A DNA stretch of 64,000 nt from Nonomuraea fuscirosea. Its GTDB lineage: Bacteria; Actinomycetota; Actinomycetes; Streptosporangiales; Streptosporangiaceae. Shown in pieces: positions 50,948-58,571 of the stretch. Position numbers and translations under genes: made by a program. Under the pieces are notes generated by a model. The model was not told where the DNA came from. It made no database searches and saw nothing but the letters and a program-made list of their open reading frames with translations. Position 1 is the first letter of the stretch, and the number at the start of each line of letters is the position of its first letter. The stretch lies in contig NZ_PVNG01000036.1 in assembly GCF_003001935.1 (NCBI RefSeq), positions 22,283 through 86,282 on the forward strand, in the 5' to 3' direction.

Positions 50948-52162
50948 CTATGCGGCGACGCTGACGTCTCCGGGGTGGCCGCGGCTGCCTCGCGGCATGA
51001 GGCAGAGGGTGATCAGGGCGGACGACAGGGCGAGGGCGCAGGCCGCGTTGAGCGCCGGCGCGAGGCCGGTCCACGCGCTCATCGCGGGTGCGGCGAGGGC
51101 TCCGGCCATGTTCGCGGCCGCCTCGACGGTGAGGAAGGCCGAGCTGACGCGGCCGAGGAGCGGCTTCGGGGTGGCGCGTTGCAGCCAGGTGTGGGTGGCG
51201 ACCATCACGGTGACCGCGGGTATCCCGAGCAGGACCGCGGCCGTCAGCGCGACAGGGAGCGAGGTGGCGTTGAACATGAGGAAGAACGCGCCCGCGACGA
51301 GTGCCTGGCAGACGGCGAGGGTCGTCCTGGCGGGGAAGCGGTCGATCAGCGTTCTGCTGGCGGGTGCGCCCAGGAGGAAGCCGAGGCCCAGCGCCGACAG
51401 CAGGTAGCCGACCTGGACGCTTCCCCCGAGGCGGGTCACCGCGAAGGGGACGAGCAGCGCGGTGAGGCCGGCGTTCGCGAGCAGGTAGGCGCTGTTCGTG
51501 GCCAGCAGCGCCCGGGTCGCCGGGGCTCGCCGGAGGTGCCGCAGCCCCTGGACGAGGTCGGAGAGCACGTTCTGGTCCCGGTCATGGGCGCGTGACCTCG
51601 TCGTCGTCCTGGCGATGGCCGCCGCGGACAGCAGGCTCGCGCCGACGGCGGCGCAGACGACGACGTCGATGCCGGCGGTCGCGAACACCAGGCCGCCGAT
51701 CGGCGGCGCGCTCAGGCTCGCCACTCCGGTGGACACGGCGCCGAGCGCGTTCGCCCCGCTGAGCAGGGGGCCGGTGCCCACGACGGCGGGCGTGTGCGCC
51801 TGGGCGGCCGGGCGGAAGATCACCGCGGCGGCGCCCTGACCGAGCATCGCCGCGTAGACGAGCCAGATCGTCTCAGGCGTCCGGGCCAGCAGGACCGCGG
51901 CGATCGCCGTAGCGTGCACGAGATCGGTGGTGATCATGACGCGCGGACGGTTCCACCGGTCGGCTACGACTCCGGCGAACGGCCCGAGGAGCAACGCGGG
52001 CAGAAATCTGCAGGCCAGGCTGACACCGGTTGCGAGCGCCGAGCCGGTGACGGCGTAGAGGTGGGCGGGGACCGCGACGTCGAGCAGCCCCGTGCCGAGG
52101 GCGGCGATCGAGCGCGCGATCCAGAGCAGCCGGAAGTCCCGTACGCGCAAGGCCTGAAGCAT
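50948..52162 (-). CDS. MFS transporter, 12-TMS (DHA3-like)
   Basis: 404 residues with 12 predicted membrane segments. N-terminal LRVRDFRLLWIARSIAALGTGL is typical of DHA3/macrolide-efflux MFS proteins; motif A is GVVADRWNRPRVMI. LVQGLRHLRRAPATRALL lies in the central loop and the second half repeats the pattern. It should export drugs or metabolites. It diverges from an XRE-type regulator 65 bases away, whose twin operator boxes lie between them. GGGGGGAAGA precedes the ATG. Confidence 0.87.
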   Translation of the reverse strand: MLQALRVRDFRLLWIARSIAALGTGLLDVAVPAHLYAVTGSALATGVSLACRFLPALLLGPFAGVVADRWNRPRVMITTDLVHATAIAAVLLARTPETIWLVYAAMLGQGAAAVIFRPAAQAHTPAVVGTGPLLSGANALGAVSTGVASLSAPPIGGLVFATAGIDVVVCAAVGASLLSAAAIARTTTRSRAHDRDQNVLSDLVQGLRHLRRAPATRALLATNSAYLLANAGLTALLVPFAVTRLGGSVQVGYLLSALGLGFLLGAPASRTLIDRFPARTTLAVCQALVAGAFFLMFNATSLPVALTAAVLLGIPAVTVMVATHTWLQRATPKPLLGRVSSAFLTVEAAANMAGALAAPAMSAWTGLAPALNAACALALSSALITLCLMPRGSRGHPGDVSVAA

Positions 52163-52177
52163 TCTTCCCCCCGGAAT

Positions 52178-52223
52178 ATTCTCTCAAGAGAAAAGCGTGC
52201 TTCCGATTATTCTGTCAAGATAG
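52178..52223. promoter_or_regulatory. Twin XRE operator boxes between MFS and xre
   Basis: Two 15-base direct copies, ATTCTCTCAAGAGAA (52178-52192) and ATTCTGTCAAGATAG (52209-52223), lie 31 bases apart (about three helical turns). Each is centred on an ATTCT-TCAAGA element; the first is also an inverted repeat (TTCTC/GAGAA). The second overlaps a CAAGAT -10-like element six bases before the xre ATG, implying autorepression. Confidence 0.65.
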
Positions 52224-52227
52224 TCCC

Positions 52228-52674
52228 ATGGATCACGTCGAACTGGGCCGGCGGTTGCGCGCCCGCCGTGCCGCCCTCGGCAGGACGGTCGCCTCGGTGG
52301 CCACGGAGGCCGCGGTGTCGGTGCCTTATGTGGCGAATCTGGAGAACGGCCGCGGGAATCCGACGGTCGCGGTGCTCGACCGGCTCGCCGACGCGCTGGG
52401 GACCCGCCTGGTGATCGAACTCGCCGATCCGACCGTGGATCCGATGATCACGGCTCTGCCGCCGTCCCTGGTGGACTTCACCCAAAGCGCCCGTTTCCGG
52501 CGCGAAGTCGGCCGGCTCGCCGCCGCGCTCGGGGAGGAGCAGCGGGCGATCCGCGCCAGGCTCGTCGACGCCCTGGCGGCGATCGCCGCCGCGCTCCGGC
52601 GCGACCTGCGCGAACCCGACTGGCAGCGGCTGCTCGACGCGACGGTGCTGATCCTGGCCCACCCACCGGAGTGA
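52228..52674 (+). CDS. XRE-family helix-turn-helix regulator
   Basis: 148 residues. HTH_XRE at residues 5-60: GRRLRARRAALGRTVASVATEAAVSVPYVANLENGRGNPTVAVLDRLADALG, in which VSVPYVANLENG is the recognition-helix region. The C-terminal half (residues 75-148) is a separate helical domain with no obvious ligand motif. It diverges from the MFS exporter and probably represses it and itself through the twin boxes. The ATG lies six bases after CAAGAT, suggesting a leaderless message. Confidence 0.85.
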   Translation: MDHVELGRRLRARRAALGRTVASVATEAAVSVPYVANLENGRGNPTVAVLDRLADALGTRLVIELADPTVDPMITALPPSLVDFTQSARFRREVGRLAAALGEEQRAIRARLVDALAAIAAALRRDLREPDWQRLLDATVLILAHPPE

Positions 52675-52738
52675 CCGACGAGCGGCATCAGGCGGGCCGC
52701 TGCGCTCTCAGGCCGGCGCCCCAAGCAGCTTGGCGGGC

Positions 52739-53011
52739 TCAGAGCTGAAAGCCGACGCGCTCGGCCACGAGTTCGGCGCGCACCAGTTCGAGAAGCCGAC
52801 CTATCCAGTTGCGCCGGGCGGAGTCGCGGGTGTCCCAGAATGGCGAGTTGGCGAAGCGGTAATGAATTCGTCCGTCGCCGGTGGCCAGGAGCACCTCGGC
52901 CAAGTCCGGATGCTGGAGGAACTTCGCGCGCAACAGGTCAGCCATGACCGCGAGGCGCACGTCCGGCCAATGCGGGCGCCGTTCGGCTCCGGCCGCGAGG
53001 TCGCGCGCCAC
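52739..53011 (-). pseudogene. NADAR-domain remnant (C-terminal half only)
   Basis: The 90-codon frame reads WPDVRLAVMADLLRAKFLQHP, LAEVLLATGDGRIHYRF and IGRLLELVRAELV, which is the C-terminal half of a NADAR (ADP-ribose/riboflavin N-glycosidase) domain. Three codons before the GTG at 53011 the frame still fits (AASNPQVARDLAAG), but the first 70 or so residues, with the substrate-binding N-terminal part, are missing: the next 30 bases upstream reach the end of another gene. I read this as a truncated remnant, not a working enzyme. Confidence 0.65.
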
Positions 53012-53063
53012 CTGAGGGTTTGATGCCGCGCGACTGCGTCTGGATCCGGTCGGTCTCTGCCCG

Positions 53064-53450
53064 TCAGTCGACGTAGCGCAGCGCCTGCGTGATGCACCGG
53101 TCCGTGGAATCGGGACGCCCGTTCAACCGGTCGATCGCGTCGACGACTTACCCGAGCAGTTCCTCAGCTGTGATCCAGGTGACGACCTTGCCGAACCGCC
53201 AGCTCGCCAGGTCATGCGCGCTCGCCCGGGCGCCCTCGTCGAGAGTCGTCGCCACCCAACCGGCCGCCAACTTCGAGCGGAGTCCGTCGAGGTCCCCCCA
53301 CTCCCGGTAGTGGATCGCACCGTCGGCGAAGATCTTCAGATCGGTCAGATAGAAGTCGCCACCGTTCCGAATGAAGATCGGGCGGAGGATTCCGTCGATC
53401 CGTTCCTCATCGACGATGCGATAGGTCCGATTCCCCGTCATCTGAGGCAT
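53064..53450 (-). pseudogene. DUF7638-like gene broken by an in-frame TAA
   Basis: From ATG 53450 the frame encodes MPQMTGNRTYRIVDEERIDG, FIRNGGDFYLTDLKIFADGAIHYREW and GWVATTLDEGARASAHDLASWRF, which I recognise as the DUF7638-type family. At 53150-53148 a TAA follows ITAEELLG; read through, the same frame continues VVDAIDRLNGRPDSTDRC then ITQALRYVD to a TGA at 53066-53064. The family has GE or GEV at the stop position, so a single Glu codon appears to have become TAA. Homologues are longer, so the TGA may be a second lesion. Function of the family is unknown. Confidence 0.6.
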
Positions 53451-53470
53451 CGTAGGCAACAAGCGCCGTC

Positions 53471-53509
53471 TCAGGCGGCAGACTCAGGCGGCGGACTCAG
53501 GCGGCAGAC
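53471..53509. repeat. 13-bp tandem repeat x3
   Basis: TCAGGCGGCAGAC or TCAGGCGGCGGAC occurs at 53471, 53484 and 53497 with exact 13-base spacing, in the 68-base gap between the globin gene and the broken DUF7638-like gene. A further TCAGGCGGCGGAG lies at 53531, inside the end of the globin gene. Confidence 0.85.
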
Positions 53510-53530
53510 GGTGCTCGGCCGGGACGGCTT

Positions 53531-53902
53531 TCAGGCGGCGGAGGCCTGGTCGTCCACGATCTGGTCGCGTAGCGGGGCGAGGGCGGCGGCGATCGTCGTG
53601 ATGGTCTCCGGCGGGACCCCACAGTGCGTCAGCGCGCCGGCCAGGTGCCCGACCACCGTGTCGAACGCCTCGGCGGTGATGGCCAGGCCGGCGTGGGCCT
53701 CCCCCATCGTCCGGCCCCGGTACTCCTGCGGCCCCCTGAGGGCGGCCGCCACGAAGCTGCGCTGGTGGGCCTTGAGTTTGTCCAGGTCGGTGCCGGTGAA
53801 GTAGCCGGCGAGCGCAGGGTCGGCCAAAACCCGCTGGTAGAACTCGTCGACCACCGCGGAGACCGCGCTCGCGCCGCCGATCTGGTCAAAGATGGACGCC
53901 AT
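53531..53902 (-). CDS. glbN: Group I truncated haemoglobin
   Basis: 123 residues, within the usual size. SIFDQIGGASAVSAVVDEFYQRVLADPALAGYF is the A-B-CD region with the B10 Tyr (FYQRV). The distal pocket continues in LDKLKAHQRSFVAAAL, and the proximal F8 His lies in GEAHAGLAITAEAFDTVVGHL. This is the trHbN type, which detoxifies nitric oxide or binds oxygen in the cytosol. GGAAGG before ATG 53902. Monocistronic, upstream of the decayed gene pair. Confidence 0.9.
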   Translation of the reverse strand: MASIFDQIGGASAVSAVVDEFYQRVLADPALAGYFTGTDLDKLKAHQRSFVAAALRGPQEYRGRTMGEAHAGLAITAEAFDTVVGHLAGALTHCGVPPETITTIAAALAPLRDQIVDDQASAA

Positions 53903-54052
53903 GGTGACCTTCCTTCCTGGGTCCGCTTGGAAAGAGGGTCACAGCGGGCCGTTCCATCGCGGTGACACGGCGGCAATGCGCCCGCACCAAGGTGCTCACC
54001 GTCGTGACGCCGGCGTAACGTGCGCGACGCTCATCAGTCCGTGCCGGGGTGC

Positions 54053-54997
54053 TCAGCCGTTGTCCGTGCCGGGGTGTTCGGGCAGCCAGTCGCGGGCCGG
54101 ATCGTGTTCCAGCCAGCGACGGCGCTCGGCCTCCGCCGCGAAGGCGCTGGTCAAGGTGTCCAGCAGGGGGTGGCCGCCGTTGTCACGCCGGAGCAGCGAC
54201 CAGGCGTACAGCGGTGTGGGGTCGATCAGCGGGACGGAGCGGATCGCCGGGTGCGGCGGGAGGGGCAGGTCGGCGGGCAGCAGGGTGAAGCGGCGCGGGT
54301 CGGCCGCCAGATCGGCAGGCAGGTGGTCCAGGCCCAGGTTGGTGCCTTCGGCGTGCTGATGTATGCCGAAGGCCAGGGCGAATCGGTGCAGGAAGTCCAG
54401 CCGGTGCAGCGGGCCCGGGGTCCACAGCACGCCGTCGCGCAACTGCGCCGGACGGATCGCGGGCGCGTCCGCCAGCGGATGATCGGCGTTCAGTACGGCG
54501 TCCACGGGCTCCAGCCGGACCAGACGATGGGTCAGCCCGGCGGGCAACGGCGCGTGCACGCGGCCGAAGGCGGCGTCGATGTCGCCGTGCAGCAGCGCGG
54601 TGATCGCCGACGGCAGGTCGCGGCCGTGGCCGAGTTCCAGCCGCGGCTCGCCGGTCGCCACCTGGGCGAGAGTGCGCATGGGCGCGTACAGGTGGCCCCA
54701 CACGTCGATCCGCAGCGGGCGGCGGGTGTCCAGCACCGCCGCGACGGCCAGGTCGGCGGCGGCCAGCGTCTGCCGGGCGGGCTCCAGGAAACGCCGGCCG
54801 GCCTCGGTGAGGCGCACGCCCTGGCCGCCGCGGTCGAGCAGGCGGCTGCCGAGTGTGGACTCCAGGCGGGCGATCCGCTTCGAGAGGGCCTGCTGGGAGA
54901 TGGACAGCTCCGCGGCCGCGTGGCCGAAGTGCAGTTCTTCCGCCGTCCGTACGAACGCGCGTACCTGCGCCAGGTCCAAGTCCACGGCTGTCACCAT
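54053..54997 (-). CDS. LysR-type transcriptional regulator
   Basis: 314 residues from ATG 54997. Winged helix: VRAFVRTAEELHFGHAAAELSISQQALSKRIARLESTLGSRLL (residues about 10-55). The C-terminal effector domain runs from LRIDVWGHLYAPMRTL through VLNADHPLADAP to the end. The LHFGHAAAELSISQQALSKRI variant is common among actinobacterial LysR proteins controlling nearby hydrolase or oxidase genes. It diverges from the alpha/beta-hydrolase gene with a perfect 7-5-7 palindrome between, so that gene is the likely target. Inducer unknown. Confidence 0.88.
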   Translation of the reverse strand: MVTAVDLDLAQVRAFVRTAEELHFGHAAAELSISQQALSKRIARLESTLGSRLLDRGGQGVRLTEAGRRFLEPARQTLAAADLAVAAVLDTRRPLRIDVWGHLYAPMRTLAQVATGEPRLELGHGRDLPSAITALLHGDIDAAFGRVHAPLPAGLTHRLVRLEPVDAVLNADHPLADAPAIRPAQLRDGVLWTPGPLHRLDFLHRFALAFGIHQHAEGTNLGLDHLPADLAADPRRFTLLPADLPLPPHPAIRSVPLIDPTPLYAWSLLRRDNGGHPLLDTLTSAFAAEAERRRWLEHDPARDWLPEHPGTDNG

Positions 54998-55000
54998 AGG

Positions 55001-55019
55001 CGACAACCTCTGGTTGTCG
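55001..55019. promoter_or_regulatory. LysR operator palindrome
   Basis: CGACAAC-N5-GTTGTCG is a perfect inverted repeat four bases upstream of the LysR ATG, in the divergent gap to the hydrolase gene. The arms and spacing suit a LysR-type recognition site. GGTTGTTGG at 55031-55039 may be a weaker half-site. Confidence 0.6.
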
Positions 55020-55141
55020 GCTGCTCGCGTCGGTTGTTGGCTCAGGCGAGCCGTTCGCCGGTTTCATGGCCACATGCGTAGATTGATCTGCCGGGAACGG
55101 CGGAGCCGTGGCGAGGCCGTACCGACGATCGGAGCAGCGCG

Positions 55142-56122
55142 ATGAGCACCGCGGACTTCGCCGCCGCCAACCTGTCCCGCGCCACCGGAGCCGGGCTGGA
55201 CCCGCACGAGTACCTGCGCGTCACCGGCGGGCTGACGGACCTGGACCAATGGGGCGAGGCCTTCATGCGTTCCGCGCGCGAGCACGTGGCGCGCGCCGGG
55301 CGGGCGGGCACGGCGATCTCGGCGGGCGAGCACCTCCAGGCGGCGGCGCGCTGGTTCCACTTCGCCACCCTGGGACCGAACCGCGAGAGCGCGCTCGCGG
55401 CGGCCGAGGCCGACGCCGCCATGGGACGCGCGCTGGCGTCGCTGGAGCCGCGGGCGCGCCGGATCGAGGGACCCGGCTTCACCGGCCGGCTGCGCGGCCC
55501 GGCCGAGGCCGCAGCCACGGTCGTGGTGGTTCCCGGGCTGGACTCGGGCAAGGAGGAGTTCCACGATCTCGTCGCCGCCCTGCTGCGCCGGGGGCTGGCC
55601 GTGTTCGCCATGGACGGGCCGGGACAGGGCGCACTCGCCGCCACCAGCACCGTCCGTGCCGACTACCACCGCGTGATCGGCCGGGTCCTCGACGCGCTCC
55701 GCCCGCGCAAGGCGGGGCTCGTCGGGCTCAGCCTCGGTGGCTACTACGTCGCCGAGAGCGCCGCTCTGGAGAGCCGCGTCGCCGCCGCCGTCACCGTGAG
55801 CGGTCCTTTCCAGCTGCGCTGGGGCCTCCTGCCGCCTCCCGTACGGGAGCTGCTCAGCCGGCGGGCCGGCGGCGAGGAGCCGGCCCGCCGCTTCGCCGGT
55901 CAGGTGGACCTGTCCGCCCTCGCGCCGCGGATCACCTGCCCGCTGCTGGTCGTCGACGGCGGCCAGGACGTCATCCCCGGGGTGACCGGCGGCGAGCCGC
56001 TGGCCCGCCTGGCGCCGCACGGGCGGTACCTGTCCGTGCCCCATGGCGACCACCTGCTCGGCAACGCCCGTCCCGACTGGCTGGCCACGGCCGCCGACTG
56101 GATCGCCGCGGCACTCGCATGA
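55142..56122 (+). CDS. Alpha/beta-hydrolase (FrsA/DPP-IV-like fold)
   Basis: 326 residues. A helical N-terminal half (residues 1-105) of the type seen in 2,6-dihydroxypseudooxynicotine hydrolase and FrsA-like enzymes, then the hydrolase core: VVVVPGLDSGKEEFHDL, VFAMDGPGQGAL, the nucleophile elbow GLVGLSLGGYY, acid in LLVVDGGQDVIPG and base in VPHGDHLLGN. The N-terminal helices form a lid specific to this subfamily, which cleaves C-C or ester bonds. GGAGC precedes the ATG. Probably induced by the divergent LysR. Substrate unknown. Confidence 0.85.
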   Translation: MSTADFAAANLSRATGAGLDPHEYLRVTGGLTDLDQWGEAFMRSAREHVARAGRAGTAISAGEHLQAAARWFHFATLGPNRESALAAAEADAAMGRALASLEPRARRIEGPGFTGRLRGPAEAAATVVVVPGLDSGKEEFHDLVAALLRRGLAVFAMDGPGQGALAATSTVRADYHRVIGRVLDALRPRKAGLVGLSLGGYYVAESAALESRVAAAVTVSGPFQLRWGLLPPPVRELLSRRAGGEEPARRFAGQVDLSALAPRITCPLLVVDGGQDVIPGVTGGEPLARLAPHGRYLSVPHGDHLLGNARPDWLATAADWIAAALA

Positions 56123-56158
56123 CCCGATCGTCCGCGAGCGGGGCACGCCGGGGGCTCA

Positions 56159-56174
56159 CGAGCCGAACGGCTCG
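56159..56174. terminator. Short hairpin between convergent genes
   Basis: CGAGCCG-AA-CGGCTCG is a perfect 7-bp stem between the hydrolase stop (56122) and the aminotransferase stop (56192), a position suiting a bidirectional terminator. There is no T-run and the loop is short. Confidence 0.35.
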
Positions 56175-56191
56175 GTCCCGCCTGCGGCCGC

Positions 56192-57385
56192 TCACGGCCT
56201 CGGGGAGCGGGCGGCGGCGAGGCGGTCGAGGATCTCGGCGAGGTTCGGGGTGCTGGTCGCGAAGTTGAGCCGGGCGAACGCGGCGGTGTCGACCGTCGTG
56301 TGCTGGGAGAACTCGGCCCCCTCGCTGAGCTTGACCCGCGCCAGGCGTTCCAGCCGCGCCGCGGGCTCGTCGCCGCCGACTGGGCTCGCGGTGAAGTCGA
56401 GCCAGCTCAGATACGTGCCCTGCGGCGAGTGGTAACCCGGGTCCCACGGCAGCGAAGCCGCCCACTCCCCGATCAGCCGCCGGTTGCGTTCCAGGGTGCG
56501 CATGAGGCCGGCCAGCCAGTCCTCGGACCGCTGCCAGGCGGCCAGGGTGGCGACCCGGCTGAGGATGCTCGGCGTGCCGAAGAAGTCGAGCGGCGCCCTG
56601 GCCAGCGCGTCGTGCAGCCGATCCGGGCCGACGTGCGCGACGGCGCAGCGCAGCCCGGCGATGTTGAACGCCTTGGTCGCCGACGTGGTCGTGACCGTCC
56701 GCGCGGCGGCCGTGCCGAGCGCGGCGAACGGCACGTGCCGGTGCGGGGCGAACACCAGGTCGGCGTGGATCTCGTCGGCCAGCACCACCAGGTCCAGTTC
56801 CTCGGCGGCCGCCGCGTACGCGCTCAGCTCGCCGGGCGTCAGGACGCGGCCGGTCGGGTTGTGCGGGTTGACCAGCACCAGCAGGCGGCAGCCCTGCTCA
56901 CGCAGGTGCCCGGACAGGTCGCCGGTCGGGGGATGCCATCCGCTCTCGTCCCTGCTCATGGGCAGCGGCACGATCCGCCGTCCCGCGCGGGCGATGCTCG
57001 CCAGGAACGGCGGGTACGCGGGCACGTGGATCGCGACGCCGTCGCCCGGCGCGGTGGCGTACTCGATGATGACCTGGAGCACCTGCAGCAGGTCGGTGAA
57101 GACGCGCGTCCGGCCGGGGCTCGGGCGCCACCCATGGCGGGTGGCCATGCGCTCCTCGAACGCCGCCACCACCGGGTCCTCCCCCGTCCAGTACGGGTAG
57201 CCGAAGTCCGCGCGGCCGGTGACGTGCAGGATGCTCTCGCTCACGGCGGGCGGGACGCCGAAGTCCATGTCGGCCACCCAGGCCCCGATGGTGCCCTGCG
57301 GCAGGGAGCCCCACTTGACGCCGTGTCCTGAGCGCAGCCGTTCGACGTCGATGGCCTCGAACGGGCCGGTCGGCCGGCCGGTCAC
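56192..57385 (-). CDS. MalY/PatB-type PLP aminotransferase (cystathionine beta-lyase-like)
   Basis: 397 residues from GTG 57385 within the DinB gene stop (GTGA). The PLP fold is clear: IGAWVADMDFGVPPAVSESI at the start, VNPHNPTGRVLTPGEL (binding of pyridoxal ring), VLADEIHADLVF (Asp to the ring nitrogen), and the Schiff-base lysine in TTTSATKAFNIAGLRCA. C-terminal FARLNFATSTPNLAEILDRL carries the carboxylate-binding Arg. The FGYPYWTGEDP and ADMDF motifs mark the MalY/PatB group, which cleaves cystathionine or related sulfur amino acids. Coupled with the DinB gene. Exact substrate unknown. Confidence 0.88.
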   Translation of the reverse strand: MTGRPTGPFEAIDVERLRSGHGVKWGSLPQGTIGAWVADMDFGVPPAVSESILHVTGRADFGYPYWTGEDPVVAAFEERMATRHGWRPSPGRTRVFTDLLQVLQVIIEYATAPGDGVAIHVPAYPPFLASIARAGRRIVPLPMSRDESGWHPPTGDLSGHLREQGCRLLVLVNPHNPTGRVLTPGELSAYAAAAEELDLVVLADEIHADLVFAPHRHVPFAALGTAAARTVTTTSATKAFNIAGLRCAVAHVGPDRLHDALARAPLDFFGTPSILSRVATLAAWQRSEDWLAGLMRTLERNRRLIGEWAASLPWDPGYHSPQGTYLSWLDFTASPVGGDEPAARLERLARVKLSEGAEFSQHTTVDTAAFARLNFATSTPNLAEILDRLAAARSPRP

Positions 57386-57849
57386 GGCGTCGCCCCGGCG
57401 AGGATGGCGTCGCGCAGGATCTCCATCTGGCCGTGGTGCTGGGCCAGCTCCTCGTACACGTGCAGCAGCGCCGCGCCCTGGGTCAGTTCGCGGTCGGGAC
57501 CGAGGAAGCTCGGGGGCGGCGTGCCGCGGAGCCCGGCGGCGGGGACGGCGGCGCGCACGTCCGCGGCGAGCCTGGCCCGCACCGCCGCCACGTCCTCAAG
57601 CAGCGGGCCGACGGGGCCGGCGCTGGCGAACTCGCCGTCGCGGTCGCGGGCGACCTCGCGTCCCGCCACGAGCTCTCCCGCCCAGTACGAGGTCACCCCG
57701 AGGCAGTGGGTGAGCAGCGCGTACGGCGAGTTGGCGCCGGGCAGCGGCGGCCTGGTGTTGGCGAGCCGATCGCCGAGGCCGGCGACGATGGCGGCCATCC
57801 CGTCCAGGGCGCGATCGACGTAGTAGAGGTAGTCGTCTTCGGTGATCAA
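57382..57849 (-). CDS. DinB family putative metalloenzyme
   Basis: 155 residues from a TTG at 57849, chosen because GGGGAG lies seven bases before it and relatives begin at this point (LITEDDYLYYVDRALDGM); a longer frame reaches 57897 in the divergent regulator promoter. Four-helix DinB/YfiT fold: LLTHCLGVTSYWAGELVAGR gives the first metal His, and LLHVYEELAQHHGQMEILRD the C-terminal pair in the His-rich HHGQ motif. DinB-like proteins include mycothiol- or bacillithiol-dependent transferases. It shares GTGA with the aminotransferase, so the two are one unit. Confidence 0.82.
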   Translation of the reverse strand: MITEDDYLYYVDRALDGMAAIVAGLGDRLANTRPPLPGANSPYALLTHCLGVTSYWAGELVAGREVARDRDGEFASAGPVGPLLEDVAAVRARLAADVRAAVPAAGLRGTPPPSFLGPDRELTQGAALLHVYEELAQHHGQMEILRDAILAGATP

Positions 57850-57868
57850 CCTGTGTCTCCCCAGGCGT

Positions 57869-57934
57869 GCTGTAACCGGCTTAGGTGGTGTACGCAACCT
57901 TGCGGCATCCGGCTGTAACCCGTCAAGATGGTGT
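57869..57934. promoter_or_regulatory. Twin 23-bp direct repeats in the DinB/CGNR divergent promoter
   Basis: GCTGTAACCGGCTTAGGTGG (57869 on) and GCTGTAACCCGTCAAGATGG (57912 on) are two copies of one 23-base element, 43 bases apart, each ending GGTGT. The second overlaps a promoter TTGCGG (57900-57905), 18-base spacer, CAAGAT (57924-57929) six bases before the GTG, so the downstream regulator should control itself here. Confidence 0.65.
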
Positions 57935-57935
57935 C

Positions 57936-58487
57936 GTGAGTTTCGTCTTCGTCAGCGGCAACCTCGCCCTCGACTTCGCCGGCACCCTCAAGTGGCGCCG
58001 CAGCGAGCCGGAAGAACTGCTCGCCACCCCAGCCGACCTGGGCCGATGGGCCGTCGAGGCCGGGGTGACGAACGAGGCGCCGGCGATCGGCACCGCCGAC
58101 CTGCGGCGGCTGCGCACGCTGCGCGAGGCCGTCTACCGGCTCGTCATCCACGGCGTGAACGGCCTGCCCTGGCCGGACGGCGACCTGGGCGTCGTCAACG
58201 AGGAGGCGGCCGGGGCACCTCCCGGTGTGCGGCTGACCCCCGAGGGGCTCGTCCGCACCGGAGACGCCGGCGCGCTGGCCGCCGCCGTGGCCCGCTCCGC
58301 GGCCGAACTGCTCGGGGAGCTGAGCGAACTGCGCGTCCGGGAGTGCGCCCTGGCGGAGTGCACCCGCCTGTTCATCGACCGCTCCCGGGGCGGCAACCGC
58401 CAGTGGTGCGGCATGGAGGAGTGCGGCAACCGCGTCAAGGTGGCCAACTACCGCTCCCGCAAGAGCGCGACCACGGCCCCGGGATGA
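57936..58487 (+). CDS. ABATE/CGNR zinc-finger transcriptional regulator
   Basis: 183 residues from GTG 57936; the next upstream start would run through the operator. N-terminal FVFVSGNLALDFAGTL is the ABATE-domain opening (stress-response ligand domain, residues 1-135). The C-terminal zf-CGNR finger is VRECALAECTRLFIDRSRGG with RQWCGMEECGNRVKVANYRSR: two Cys pairs around a zinc and the CGNR box that gives the name. Such regulators are usually small stand-alone repressors. It diverges from the DinB/aminotransferase unit, with twin direct-repeat boxes between, so it probably controls both sides. Leaderless start likely. Confidence 0.88.
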   Translation: MSFVFVSGNLALDFAGTLKWRRSEPEELLATPADLGRWAVEAGVTNEAPAIGTADLRRLRTLREAVYRLVIHGVNGLPWPDGDLGVVNEEAAGAPPGVRLTPEGLVRTGDAGALAAAVARSAAELLGELSELRVRECALAECTRLFIDRSRGGNRQWCGMEECGNRVKVANYRSRKSATTAPG

Positions 58488-58571
58488 GGTCCGGCCGCGC
58501 AGGCGTCGCGCGAGGCTGAGGGCCGGCGGCGCAGGGGTCGTGCGGTGCGCTCAGCCGAAGATCACGTGCCG

